From: Chromobotia macracanthus
Taxonomy: Eukaryota; Chordata; Actinopteri; Cypriniformes; Botiidae
Assembly (NCBI GenBank): GCA_036877525.1
Contig: JAZGTH010000115.1
Span: 1 to 64,000, forward strand
DNA length: 64,000 nucleotides
Direction: 5' to 3'
Of this stretch, positions 38,316-53,300 are shown in pieces (within the stretch, counting starts at the first letter, position 1; every line of letters starts with the position of its first letter). Position numbers and translations under genes: made by a program. Under the pieces are notes generated by a model. The model had not been told where the DNA came from, did no database searches, and was given only the letters and a program-made list of their open reading frames with translations.

Positions 38316-41300
38316 GACCTGTAAAAAAACAGAATGTGCTTTTTATTGGTTCTAAACATTGATATAAACAGCAACGAAAAGGTGTTTTGCATCATAGCTG
38401 TTACTATATCATTCATGATTATCATTTATAATCGGCATTCAGAACCATCTGTTCATGTGACTATATTAGTGTTTAACAAACTGCTTAAACTCTTTAATGA
38501 CAGATAATGTGGCCTGTATTTTCCTCCTGCAGTAGGCTTGAATTGTCTCAACTGATCCTTCAGTATTCTAACATTTAATGAAACCAACTATGATCTCTGG
38601 ATTAACATGAATCTGTCATTTTGCTGCAATGGCTCCTGGAAATTTTATATCAACGGCATGTATATTTCAACAGAAATTCACTTAACCTTAACACCATGAT
38701 CATTAATTCATAACCCAAATGGGCAGAACTTTAAAACATACTGTCTGACACCATTACCTACTACAGTAAATCAGTTGAGACTGAAGAAATGTAAGAAAAT
38801 AAAGAGGAGGGGCGGCAGATTCTAGCTAATCTTCTGCCCTGTAGAGCCTAAAATGACAGCAGAAGTAGAGAGGATGAGAGAGACAGAGAGAGAGAGGATA
38901 ATGAGAGTAGGAGGGAGGCGAGGTGGGTGGTATGGGGGTGTTACCTTATATCCCTGAATGATGCCATTTTGGGTTTCGGTGGGGGGCGGCTCCCACTGGA
39001 TCTCCAGCTGTGTGGATGACAAGGTGTTGAACTGGATGTTCTGGGGGGCCACGGAGGGGGCTGACACAGAGCAGAGGAGATACTGTAAATACATCACACT
39101 CCATCCCTCCAGGTAACCGTCACACAGCTACAAAAGACATCCACTGTGCCCTCCAACTAAATACACTTAGATGATCAGCGACTCTGTGGCGGCCACCTCC
39201 CTATTGTGTCTGCCTTAAATGTCATTTGTTGGGGTGAGAAACACATGAGCTCCATCCATCATAAATCACAACAATAGATACAGCTTCCCCAGACAACAAT
39301 CAACTAAAATAAAACAGAGTGAATTTAATAAGGCCAAACGTGAAGGCAGAGAGAGCTTTGAGAAGACGGCAGCCAGTGTAATTCTGGGCTTGAAAGTTGA
39401 GTTTACATGTAGTAAAGCTGGCTGAATCATTTATGAGGGAGTGAATTACGACTGTGGACAGTGGAGTTCAAGAGGGCTTGGCTTGGCATAACTGAATGAG
39501 CTGGTATAATAAAGCAATGACAAGCTCTGCTCCAAATTCAGCTGAGCTGCCTTGCTGTCTACAGGCAGTTGCATTCAAAGCCAGTATCATTACTCAAATG
39601 TAACCTTACAAGTGACAAATTTAAAAAATGCTTTACATCCCTACTGAAAAAACAGCTTAAATCAGCCTAAGATGGTTTGCTGGTCTCCCACCCTGACCAG
39701 CTGACAGGTGTCCAAAACCCTATAAAACCAGCAAACCAGACTGAGCAGACTGCAAATCAGCTAAAGCTGGTTTAAGCTGCTTTTTTCAGCAGGGATATGC
39801 AGAAACACTGCGTGCAACACAAACAGTGCTTTTCATGCAATGTGCACAGGACACCCACTATTTTTTTAATGCAAAATCAGGTTGCTAAACTAACAATCTG
39901 ATATTTCAAGTACAAAACACCCACAAATACTGGGTAAAACAGTCAATTTTTCATTCAATAAAAATTTTTCATGATATTTTCAGTATTAAATGATATAAGT
40001 TTATGGTGAAAATTTCTCTCTCTTTGTCCACCATCTTGGAGCTTGTTGCAATGCATTCTGGGATCTACTGCCTATAATGCCTCAAAATGCTAAGTAGGCT
40101 GCTCACCAAGCAGACCAACAGTCTGTTGTTTCTGCACTTTGACTATAACCTGTCCATAGGGTGGGGGAAGGCTTTAAGGGCAAAGCACCCTTCACGGCAG
40201 CTCTCCTCTTCCCTCTCCCCACCTGCGGCTCTGATCCATCTCTGAGCATCTTGTTGCCAGACTGACGTTAATCAGCAGGAAATTCATTTGTTTGTTTGGC
40301 TGTCCCCCTCCTGCTTCTGGGAGTAATCTCCCTGCCTGGCCCTTTCTAATGATGCTGTTAATAACCTGATGTTGATAACCCTGCCTGCTTCACCAGCTGC
40401 TTGAGTCCTTCATGACAGATTCATATTTACTGCTTCATTACACCCCTTATGAGAGAAAGCCAAAATGCTGCAAAGGGGTGAAAGAAAAAAATCCCCAAAA
40501 CCTGTCCTGCCAAAATTTTCACCATGACTGCTCATATTAATACAGTGGTGCTGCTAGAACAATCCTACTTAGAATTCCATAAATAATCATGGAAGTGACT
40601 GGCTGAACTGCAAAACTTTGCAGTGAGCAAAGAGCTTTAACAACATCCTGTCTGTGCAGTGTCAGCCTGTTACCATGGCCAGAGTAGAATTAAACAGCAA
40701 AAACGACAGTTCACATTTGTAGCAATTTGTCTGCGTTCAATACTTTTTAGCATATAGCTGAAGTGCGGATGTAATACATCTATTTGCTTGCAGCGGGGGA
40801 TTGTTTTTCCACTAAAGCCACTTTTCATTGATCATATGAGATGCCCCGCATGAATATAGATTTGTTTCAGGCAGCGTAGGTAATAAACATTCTTCCGTTT
40901 GTAGTGTACACAGTAAAACAGCCCCACAATTATCAGTTTCCTGTGGAAAAGTAGGAATGTCATAACCTGGCTTCCTCTTCTGGCAGCTCATTAGAGGGAA
41001 CGCTGGGCTCTTCAGCCAGACAGCTGGATATTACTCAGTCAATCAACATACAGGAAAATAACTGTTTTTAAAAACAGGATAACTTGAGCTCAGATTTGAA
41101 GAGCACTACAAATTTAGCGGTACAAGCTGGTTTGTAGGATGTCTGATTATAGGGGGGACAAAAATGGAAAGTTAAACCAACCTTCTCTATAGCTTACAAC
41201 AACAAACTTGGCTTATTCAATCTTATTCAGTGTTTTCAAATCTTCAAGCACCTTAAGATCCATGTGGTCCTCTTAGTGTGTTTATAACAAGTCCTTTTAA

Positions 41301-44300
41301 AAGAACCAAACTCAGCCCCTTTAAATGGACTAAAAAGGAAATAGAGTAAAAAACACAATGCGGTTCTTAGCATTCACACTGTCCCTGGCCCTAAAAGTGA
41401 GGCCAAACTCTTTAGGGTTCATTTTAGTTACAGACTAGATCTCATATACATATATGGTTAAGCTTTTCAGTTTAGATTTTTGAATGATCAAAACTAAAGA
41501 AAGACCTTAGAGAGTCAGTGTGTAGTTTACAGTAGTAACAGCAGTTTGTAAATAGGCCCTCATTCTGTCATGTGCACAGAAATAGAATAAGCATCTCATC
41601 TCCCCTTTGTACAGTAGTCAAAAATATGTAAACTTACAGTAATTGCTAATTGAAGCCCTTTGTGGCCCTGTAGCATTAAGTGGGTTTCTGTCATATTAGG
41701 CAGAAGCACAGCACACTGCCTCTCTGCTCTCTGTCCCTGTTTTCCCTCTTCATGCCACTCCACTAAAGGAACACGATTCATATCTGTCAGCTAATGTCAC
41801 GCCTTATTCCCTGAAGGATTCCTGACTGAGCATGCTGTGCTGTTCCTGGAAAGCATTAAAGCACAGGCCTAAAGGATCTGAGAAGGAACATCCATCGACA
41901 GTGGCCAACATCTGTGAAGTTGGAGGGGCAGGGACGTTTTACTGAGAATCTGCTCTCTTATTAAACCAATCCTCTGGTGGGATGATGACAGCAAAGCATG
42001 CTGGTCAGGATTTGACAGAAGTCAGGCTGTGTATTAAAAAAAAACATCCATCTACACAACCATTGAGCTGTGCAATATAATAAAAAACTAGATGCCTCAT
42101 AAGCTTTTTATGCCAGGGCTAAACAATAGGGGTGGCTCTGTGAGAGAGTTTCAGGGGAATTTAGGCAGCTGCATGGTCCTTTAGTTATTTTCACTATGCA
42201 TATAAGAATATGCATATTTTTGAGCTCTGTACATGAAACATGTTTTTATAGTAAAACAATAAAGCCAATAACTCCTGGCTTGTGGGACTGTGTGCTTACA
42301 AACAAAACATCTAGGTGTAATTCTAACATAAGTGCATAATATTTGTGTGAAATGTGTCCTAATTTTCTCACCATCAACAAAAAAAGGTGCTTACCCGCTT
42401 CCCCAACAAACACCTCTACTGGAGCACTCGGAGGACTTTCTCCAATCACGTTGTAGGCAGTGATCACGATTTCATAGCGTCTGTATTTCTGCAGCTCTAA
42501 TGAGAATCAGAAAGGTCTGTAAGGGCACTTGAAAGACGCATGCTGGTTTTGAGACAGAGCATAAGAAGAAAGAGAATTCATCAGGGTGGAAACCGAAACA
42601 TCACTCAAATAACCCCCTACTGTTCCAAACAGTGTAGATGTGGAACAGTTAGGTTGTGATGGTGGAAATTTACAGCAACACTCTTTCCAAGCTCTTGAGA
42701 TGAGATGGTCTATGAGAACATAGGTCCAGCGTGAGCATGTCTCAGATGGTGTGCAATAACATTCACTTTGAAAATATCTTGAGGCCAGATTGCTGATGGT
42801 CAGAGTGGATGGATTAGAGTAAGAACCTTGCTCTCCAAACAGAATGAGTATTTGGGGGATTAGATACTCTGCAAAAGGGGGTTTGAATATTTTGGACTTC
42901 AAAAGCAGACTAACGTATATGAGAGATGGCAAAATAATACTCACGTGTTAGTTCAAATTCAGTTAATGAAGGGTTGCTGACGGTCTTCACGGTGCTTTTA
43001 GCTGTGAGAAGAAAAAAGAGCAAATGAATACATTACTGGAGAAGCAGTGGAGATGGAAATGCACAAATCAAAGGGATATTTCATCATAGCAGTAAATCTT
43101 TGGTTTTCAAAGTTGCTCATCACACACTTTTCCAAAAGATTGATGAAATTCCACAATGCTCATCTCAGTTTGCGCACACTCGAATCAAACCCCGCAAGAA
43201 ACCAAAGCGAGTCAGTGATTAATGATTCAAAAGTCAATATAAAGCACTGGTATCACAAGCTGGGGTGAATTAAGGACCTAGTAAGACTGTTTAAACATAT
43301 ATTGCTCCAGCATCAATTGGAAACCTATTTCAATTAGAAATGAAACCCCCTGAACGCCTGGATTTTGCTTTTTAGGCTTGTGTCTGTCTGAGAAAACCCT
43401 ATGAATAACAGGTATATTAAAAAAGAAAACCCAAAGTGTTTTCATTTGGTCATAGTTTTGGGCCTATGGCAAATACTGTAATTTAGTTAATATTTCATAT
43501 TCAGTCATATTTATTAATTTCACTCTGTTTTACTTTGACTCAAATAGCACTTCATAGCATATCTACTTATGTGTCAGCCCTGCAAGAGACCAAACATTAA
43601 CCAATTTTAATGTTTAAAATATATCAAACACACACACACTTGTTTGAAATATATCAAACATTTAACCTTATCAAAGTTATTAGCATTTTGAGTATAGTGA
43701 AGTATTAGCTACCTGTAACAAGTTACCCTTGACAAAATCAAAAAGCCTTTCCCAACATTTTTATCACTTTTTTTCTCCACAAGATTAATGCTGATAAAAT
43801 GTATCTGCACTTGAAAGTAACATAAATTGACGTTGCTTCAGTGGAAAGTGACAAGGACCTTGTTAGCTTTTGGAGTACCTGCTAACTTTTCAATGTAAGC
43901 TTTTAAGCCTGAACAAATAGAGCATAGCTTGGGTAATTTCCTCCTGGCATTTAGGGTGATTGCAGCAGGGAGGCACATTTGGCACTTAGAAGACCTTTGA
44001 TTTTAACATGTAAGATGAGGTTGGGGGGTGGGAGAGGTATTGCACTCCTCCCTGACCGGAGCCGAACATAGAGAAAGAAATTAAATATGCCTCCGTGCTC
44101 GGCTGCTCTGGTCTTGTGCATTTAAATGCTGTCAACTCTGCTGAGTCCAATTTGTCAAAGGAGATTTAACAGTCGTATGTGTGCTGCGGAAAAGAGGCTG
44201 GTGGCGCGCTCAGTGCTGAACACTTGAGCTCAAACTCATGCTTCCATACGTCACACAGACCAAGCACGTAATGAGTTCACCTCCACTCAGCCAACCATCC

Positions 44301-47300
44301 AAAAATTATTTTCAAACTTTAGCTAACATTCAAACTTGACTGGGCCGGCATTGAATGACATTCCGCATGTTGACGTGGGTTTCATGATCTGTTTCAGTAA
44401 TTTGAGGCCGTCGCTGATTGTGCAACGATTTCGTTCCAACTATCTCCTGAAAGGAGAAGCTGCAGAATACAATATTCATCTCTGCACAAAAACACATGTC
44501 AGAAATTGCCAGTTAAAGAAGTAAAGGAAATGCTTGAGAAATGTATTTTTCAATAACTGGATGGGTTAAGAATGCGCTCAAAGAAGCACTCCAGCTATAA
44601 ATCATGCCTGTACGCATACGTTTCTGGTTCAAGCGGAAAGCCTCCCCCAGCGAGCTACCTGTCAGTTCGGTGCGTAGCAGGGAGCTGTTGACGGCCCTCT
44701 TTGACTCCTGTGGAGCTGTGTCATACTGCAACTCACGGTAGTAGATCCGATAGCCCACCAGAACTCCATTCACACTCTCTTCTTTGGGCGGCTGCAAAGG
44801 CACAGATTAAATTAAAGGTCACATTCCACTTGCTGGTTTCACAGTCCTTATTAAAAAAAGGCCCTGATAAAAAGCGGACTCATCCCTAACTGACAGCCGG
44901 CAGTGACTGATCTTCTGTTGCGTGTCTGTGCATGACGCTAGCTGTGAAATGGATAAGATAAATAAAAGATGAGGATTTAATTTCAGAGCCATTCAGTCAG
45001 TGGGTAATTAACAAAGCCGAGAGTAATCAACTCTGCCCACGGTTCTGCTGATACAGAACAGTGGTGAGAAGATCCAGGACTCATAGGTCAGTGAATAAAG
45101 GTTTCTGCTACTAATTAATATCCCGTCAGATTGTGGGATCGCTGTCGTGCACGGGTATTAATTATCCCGGCTTGCTGAAGCCATCTGTGAGCTCTGTAAA
45201 TGTGCAGGTATCAATACTGCGTGTCATTAATTTATGCGCACCTGCATACGGAATACTAAGCGATGCGAGGCTGCCTATACTGACAAAAATCAAATCATTA
45301 AACAGAACAGGTCTGTAATTTAATTGGTAATAGCCCATAACAGGCAAGCATTCTTCTCAGGCTGGAGCTGGTTTGTTATGTGCCCATCAGATAAACTCAA
45401 TGGGGGTCAGAAGTTCAGTCAAGCCAAAGTGGGGCGGCATTATTGTACCTGCCACTGCACCAGCACTGATGTTGTTGTGGAGGGTTTCACAGCTTGAATC
45501 ACTGGTGCCTCATCAGGAACTGCAGTCATACAGAAAACACTTTTAAGACATGGGTAAAATGCCATGAGAAAAGTTGTTTAGATGTAAAGACAAAAATACA
45601 GATTTTTGCAGTGTTGATTAATTCTTAGCCAAGTCAGTTCCAAAAGTTCACCTTCCAAGTGAAAGGTGAAGATAAGAGCATAGCTTTTCTATGGCTATTC
45701 AATCAATAACACATCAACCAAAGCCAATGGGTGCAAGGCGCTCATCTTTACTCACCATCTTGTAAAGTCGTAATTGCATCCGTCTCTTGGCTGTACTTGC
45801 TGTCTCCAACATCATTAGTTGCCATCATTCTCAGCTTGTATGAAGTGAAGGGTTTCAGCCTGAGGGATTGCACAGCTCGTGAGCTCTCTCATATCGGACA
45901 AAGACCTTTCCCATCACAAATGATGTGGCTCAGCAGTGCATGTATGAGCTAGTATCTATAAATGTCAGGGACACAATCCATTGAAACCCAAGGGCACGGA
46001 CTGGCAATTACGGAGTTTTAGCTTAAAGCACTTGAGGCAGAGAGGTGAAGATGGAAATGAGATACAAAACTCTTCATATCAATGCGACATTAGAGAAGCA
46101 TATGCCACTTCATAAAACCAAAAATATGAATCTAAAATGAATAACTGGGCTGCAGGTAGAATATAACTGTATATATGCATGCATTGTGACAGATGCTTTT
46201 ATCCAAGCTGGCTACAGTGCAGATACTTTGAGAGAAACATTTGTAACAGTCCATGCATTTCTTGGAATTTGAACCCATGACCTTGGCGTTGCGAAAGCCA
46301 TGCCTTACCAGTTACCAACAGAAAATGCTGCTTGGTCTTGAAAACCACAGAACTACAGTGTGCCATTGACAGTAAAGGGAGTATGAGGAAAAATCTTTAA
46401 AAAAAAAATCTTTAAAAAAAAGCTTTAATTTCTAATTTGCTCATTTCCCATTTACTCAAAACAGACTGCACAAGCCAACTGGGCTCATTAACTAACTAAA
46501 TGTCATTTAAGTCTCATAACTGATTTCTGTCAATTGAAATGAGTTCCAAAATAAGGGGCTTTTACTATTTGCTACTGACTGGTTTAAGGGAATATTTTTC
46601 CCATGGTGCCCTTCTCCTAAAAGCCTCCAGCTGGTAAGGACACAAATCGGTTCTTGAATAATCCATTTAGCAACAATCTGGCCGTTTAAAAAAGCACTCA
46701 AAAGCTGATGGCTGAGAGAGTTTTCAGCTGAGAACAGAGACTCATCATAATCAAGATGAGATAGCTCTCTGAATGCGTATAAAATACTATTCCACTGCCC
46801 ATATAATCATGGTTGCAGCTTCAACATAACTCATGCAAAAAGGCGGTGCACCAGTAGCCCATGGAACCGGTTGTTTCTCACTTGCTCAAATTGGATGGCG
46901 TATCATATGGTATCATACATTGTAGTGAAAGAAAAAGACTCCTACGCATTTAATAACACTCCCTCCCATATAGCTTATACTGCACAGCCCTTATGAGCCC
47001 TGCAGGGGATACCAACATGGAACACATGAGTGTGAACAGGCTTATTGCTTAGTGAGGCTCATTCGGGAGCCGTCTCAGGATAATCCCACTGGTGATGCTG
47101 TCCGTGAGCTCACCTGTCCACCTCCCAGGAGGTGTAATTGTGGCTTATAGCAGAAGAATGGGTAAACCACTCTCTGCTGGGCAACTCTTGTGTCTGCAGG
47201 GTGAAGTAGCGCACGGGAGAAGATCCGTCCCCCCCAGGGACCCAACTGAGCCGCAGTTTGCGCGACTGTACCTGGTCCTGGGGCACTCGCAGCTGCTGTG

Positions 47301-50300
47301 GGGGCTGAGGTCGCTCTGATGAAGGAGAGGGAGAGAGATGTGATGAGTAAGGGCAGGGATTGAGCTAGTCTGCTGACTGTTCTTAATCAAGGGGCAAGGT
47401 TCTTCTACTCATGTGTGCATCAGTCAGCAGGTCACCTGCCCACCTGTGTGACACATAACTGCATAACCCAATCGATTTTAATGGGAGAAATCGATACAGA
47501 CAGACACAATTGTTTATTTAAAGGTGTGCCGCATCGATCGTCATTAAAGATGCAGATCATGTGTGCCAAAAGGTATTTAAAGCTGTGACCATGGCGGTCT
47601 TGTCCAAGTGTTTTTTTAAAGGGGTCGATCGATTTGTCTTCAAGAGGTCAGAGGTAATTACACTTGGATGACAGATTACAGCAACAAACAGTAATGTCCT
47701 AATTTTTCTTGTAATTGATTGAAAAATGTATTGTTTTCTTGTAATTTTTCTTGAGAAAACATGCACATTTGAATCTTACAGAGTAAGCCTCTAAACATAC
47801 AGAAAGTAAATAGGCTTCATTTTGATTTCATGTTGAACATCAGTTTTTTAATGTTGAGCCACAAAAATGAGTGATCAATCATCTGATGTTGTAGGATTGG
47901 AAAACTGACAATGAACAATGATTGGTTGACAAAGATCATCCAGGGTGATCCACGTGATCAGGGTGATCCACGTGATCAGGGTGATCCAAGTTATCCAGGA
48001 ACACATCCTACTTTTGCAAATCAAGTTGTGCATGAGACTATAAAGGTGTGTCTTTGTGTATATTGGAGTCACCTCTAATCTCAGTAGTTATGACAACAGC
48101 CTGTGCAGGTGTGCCCCAGCCCTGCTTAGTCTTGGAGGAGATGCGAAAAATGTAGGCTGACTCTGGGGTCAGGTTGGAGGTGGTAAACTGACGGGTCTCG
48201 GGGCCCACCTCTACTGTGATGAACTGGTTGGGATCCCCTGAATCCAGCCGGTAAGCTACCTGGTATCCTGCAACAAAGTCATTAGATTATTTGAGGTGAG
48301 CCTTGATCCTGTTTCCTTCTTATTTCTATGCTGAGAACAGTTTAAGCTTCCTCTACCCACATCAAAAGTCTGAATAACATTTCCCCAGACTTGGAAGAGT
48401 TGTTTTTTAGTCAATTCTGATTCTGAGAACTCATAGTACAAAAGGACAGGAAGCAAATATCTCCTCACACACATAATTTGTAGAAGGGAAACAGCTTCAC
48501 AAAAACAAGTGAGTTTATATGACAAATGACTTTCAAAAAGGGTTCAGTGCACTGGAAAATGTGGTCTACCAGCATCTACTTCAGATGGTTAACGTCCGCA
48601 TTTTGCTTCAGTTTACTGAGGGAAGACTTTTTATTCAAATGTCTTTCATCTGTGAGGTCCTCTGCCTTCACCCATATCAAATTCAATTCAAGTGTCAATT
48701 TTCATACACAAAGAAATCCCAAAGCACACGGACAAAATATAATGTGTTTGTGCTCTATAAATACACAAGCTATGATATCTAAAAATATGGGATGTTTTAG
48801 GCAGCTAAATCCTCAAGTCTTTGAACTGAACACACACGGTTTGACACGGCAGTGATGAAGCGAAAGACACGACAAGCTGGTTTTGCAGAGCGACCATCTG
48901 TATCTTGTCTGAGGAAATGACACATGTTGCAAACCTCAAGCAACACAAATGATAACATTATTTGGTAACATGTTGGAAATGAAATGTGTGGGCAGAGCTT
49001 GGCCGAGGGAAAGATGAAGCATTATTCAACCGTCTATTTATCTTTCAGCATGTTTGCGCTGCATGTCGGCCCTTGGCTGTGCAAAAACGAAATTAGGCCA
49101 TCCCACATCGGGAGACTGCAGCACTTTGAGGCTGCCATTTCATCCTGATGTCCACTTTAGCCATGAGGGGCAGTGGAAAATAATATACAGTCATCCCCTA
49201 ACACACACACACTCTCTTCCTGGTTACTTTCATGTCAGTGTCTATATTTCTCGAGTTCAGGAGAGTGCCGTGGGCAGAAAGTGCTAGAAAGCAGCTCTTT
49301 CGCTCAACGTCTGCGTGGCTCCAACAGTCCGTGACCCGTGCTGTGTTTATCAGGGCTTTGCTTTGGGAAAGGGTTTCTACTGCCACCCCACAAACTCCTG
49401 CAGCTCTGTTTTCCTCATTCATTGCCCAGTGATTACCAGTCCTGCAAGAGCCAGCAGAAACACTGTGACAAGGGCAGGGCCTTATTTCAGAGAGCAGGAA
49501 AACCCAGCGCTCTGCCACTACATCTGAGAGGAAGAAGTGATACAAGCTCATGCTCGTCAACACCTGCTTTCAATGCATTTCCCCTCTTCACCAAGCAGCA
49601 AATTAGAGACGTGTCTGGAAATCTTCTTTCTCTTCTTTCAAAGAGCTTTTCTGTGATTTAAATATACATACCAGCATCTCTTGATCTGCTGATGTATGAC
49701 ATGAAGACAAAGTATGAGATATCACCCTTTGTGTGCTGTGCTCACCTCAGAGGCTGCACCTGTTTTACATCTATATATGTTCACAACCCAACACATCTGA
49801 GTTCTGCTTTGATTTAGCATGCCATTGTCTGCTTAGTTCCTCTGTCTGTACCCCCCTGCTTCTGACACCTTACACTAACAGGGTACCAAATACAGCAGGC
49901 CTGAAACTTTTCAAAAACTGTTTCAAGTACTGTTTTATTTTTTAAGAAATGGACAGTGGAAGGAGGTGCTTAACCTGTAAAAACCTGTTTTGAACTGTTT
50001 TATAACCTGTTTTAATTCGTTTTATTAATTTTTATAAGTATTTTGAACTTTTTGCAATCAAAATCATTCAGGTTTGAATAATGTAAGATTGTAAGATATA
50101 TTTTTACTACAATTAACTAAATATCTATTTTTACAACAAACAAATGTGTTGTTTTTTAAAACAAATCATAGGACACCAGTCTGTACCTGGAAAGTGCCTT
50201 TTGTGGTCTTTGCCTGTAAAGTCAGTTGTCTGGAGTCAGATTTAAGCAAAACCTCTCTATCTGCTGCAAATTCAAAAGCAAACTCCCATTGCCAGCCACT

Positions 50301-53300
50301 TGACATTAATGGTCAAGTCTGCTTAGTCTACTGGGAAGCAAAGAAACAAACACATTTCAGTGGCTGTGAAAATCAGGATTACATTTAGACTTTGCTGCAA
50401 ACAAAACACATTTACAGGACTTCAATTAAACAGCCAAGCTGAGCTGCATTCCAGACGAAAGGGAGCCATGCATATGCTACCAATCACATTTTCCTACAGA
50501 ACAGACATCACAACAAAATCAAGATTTTTCCCAACACCATCATGAACCTTAAATCAGCCTTATTTTTATTTCACAATTAAAGCTTTATGAATAGAATTCA
50601 AACTAAACAAAAGTCAAACAAACATTGCCTTGGTTGTATCTCATCTTTCCATTGCAGGGATTGTGGGTATTTTTCTCTAGCAAGATTTGCACAGGCAGTG
50701 TGATTTGGCAGGCGACTTTTTCAGAGCTTCATTCACTTGAGATGTTACTCAGACTAATCTCATTAAAGTGCAGGGATTTTCTCCTCTACGGATCCTTCTC
50801 TCCATACAAGGAATTAGTCTCAGGTGCACGGTGACACGGCTGTATTCACACAGTGGAGGGGAGAAACATGCTCTGTGCTGAGCCTGATACCGCCAGTCCA
50901 ATGCATTTCACGCTCTCGTGTAGGCCAGATCAAGTACTGAGGAGACTGTTTTTAATGTGAGATGAAGTATATCAAAGCCGCTTGCACCTGAATCCAGGCT
51001 GCATGGGTCAGCTGAGATCATTCTCACAAGAAGAATGAAAATCCATATCAATTTTGCAGGCCAAGTCTATTCTGAATGGTGCATGTTTATTACAGTGCAG
51101 TATTTATTATAGGATGGGCTTGTGCCTTCACGGTTCTACTAGAAATTGTTAAACCAACCAATGTAGTATGTGTCCAGAGAATTAAATTATTTACTCCAAC
51201 AAAACAGCAGAAATAGTACCTGTATGATCATTTACAGCTATTACACTCATCATATTTTAATAAAGTCAATATTCTTCTTCATATTAATGGGAACTTCTTA
51301 AAGCTATAGTGTATCATTTTTCAGTTAAAATCCTTTCTCCTATCACAGTCGAATATGCAAAGACAGCTGTAATTAAAGCATTAGTAGGTTGATTTCTTAT
51401 CAAATGTAAACACATTATAAATCTGAGCACTCCCTTTGTTTCTTCTCTTCTCTGAAACGCTGGAGGAGACACAAGTGAGACAACTAGGGTCTTTGTCTCA
51501 GGAAAAGAATCTTAAAAGCAGGACAATTAGACATAAGTATCAATTTAATCTATCTTTCATCTCACTGGTATCTCACTGGTGGAGAAGAAACTGAGCTGTT
51601 TTTTCTCTTACCCATTATTATGCCGTTGGGGTCCACAGGGGGCTGCCAGACCACCCTCACCTCTGTCAGACGCACCTCTGGGAACACAAGTCTCATGGGT
51701 GGTCCAGGAACTGGAGAGGAAAGGGAGGCATCAAAGATTACATTCAATCATCAAATTACTCCAACAGTCCTAGTAATTACAGCACCTGTAATGAACTAAA
51801 CCTTTCTTAAAATATAGCCAAACCAGAAGCTGAAATCCAAGAGTGTTAATACGGGTTATTTAGCTTTCAAAAAGAAGCTGTTGCAGGAGACAGCCTCTGA
51901 AATGGTATTTACGTCAAGATAAGGTCATTGCAAAAAATTCTGGTTTGAAAAGGACATTCATAAGAAGACAAAACACAAGAAAAATGGATGAAGAGGAAAT
52001 AAAAGACAGCTGTGGCAGCACACAAACTGTGGCAGTTTAATGAACATATTCCAAATTAAACCTTTTTCGGTGGATAACGAAGTGTTCCGCTTTAACACTG
52101 TTTGTCATCATTTTGCCCTTGACCAGGGTATTTAGAGCCATACTGTTCCATAAGTGCCACCACATGGCACACCTGCTCACTCCGCCTCTCCTAAATCAGG
52201 TTATCTCTGATTCATAAGCTCTTCTAGAGAGTCAAGGCCCTATCGCTGCACACTAAGACATGCTGTGGGGTGTTTTATTGACTAGAAGAACAGCAAACGA
52301 TAACTGGAGGATCTAATGACAGTTGCGCCCTACTCCGAAGGACACAGTGTGCCATCAGTGCTAATAGAAACCTCCAGTAAAGTCGGTCTTGATTAAGTGT
52401 GATGTTACTTTCCCCTACTGCCGTGTATTGTCTCTAAACACATACACTCCCCCCTCATCTCCCAGACACCTGTGACAGGCCTATATATTCACTAACAGAA
52501 CACCTGTGGAGTGGCAGATAACATGGAGGGAATCCAATAATGTAGTAGGACAGTGCTGTGTCTAAGGTACACACACACACACACACAAAGAGGAGACATT
52601 AGGTCTAATGTGGCTCTACCACAAGCACTGCTGTTGTCTTGTACTTGAATCCTCATGATGTACGAACACATAACAAATGCAATCAACACTGTGCTGTCTC
52701 TCAAAGATTTCGAGATGTGGTTGGTTAGGTGGATTCTCTGTTTCATTTCCTGGACATTAAGGAACTTATAAATCTAACACATCTGACAGGATTTGATTTG
52801 TATTGCATTTTTGCCGTTGTAGTGTGCGGGGCCACGGGGACACATGTCCACAAGTAGAAGCTCTTACAGTAAAACATTTGTCTGTTAGCTACTCAAGATA
52901 CACGACTCATGTAAATTTACTCAGTATGAACCCACAATTAAAAAATCTTTTCATTAATTAGACACTATAACAAAACTAATACAAATGACTAATTACTAAT
53001 AAATAAATGATTAATTAAAGCACTTTTCTGCTAATCTTTTTTAAAAAATTTAACCATTAGTATAAAGATGGCTAATCAAAGGGCTCCAAAAGAAATAAAC
53101 AGCCAACTTGCTTTGCTTATACAGTCCTGGTGTAACCAATTACAGAATATTTGGGTTTGCACACAAGAATCAGGACATTCCAGCTCAAAAATGTGCTAAG
53201 GATAAAACCTCCTCATAGCCTCCACGACCCCTCCATACAAACAGAGGCCGTACCATCCGCATCTGAAATGGTGCTGTAGCGTCAGTCCTTAATGAGTCCT

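Noticed and set aside
49198..49661. Cluster of overlapping frames on both strands
   Set aside because: Several frames of similar length overlap in conflicting phases inside an sdk1 intron, without a start context, splice logic or recognisable domain.
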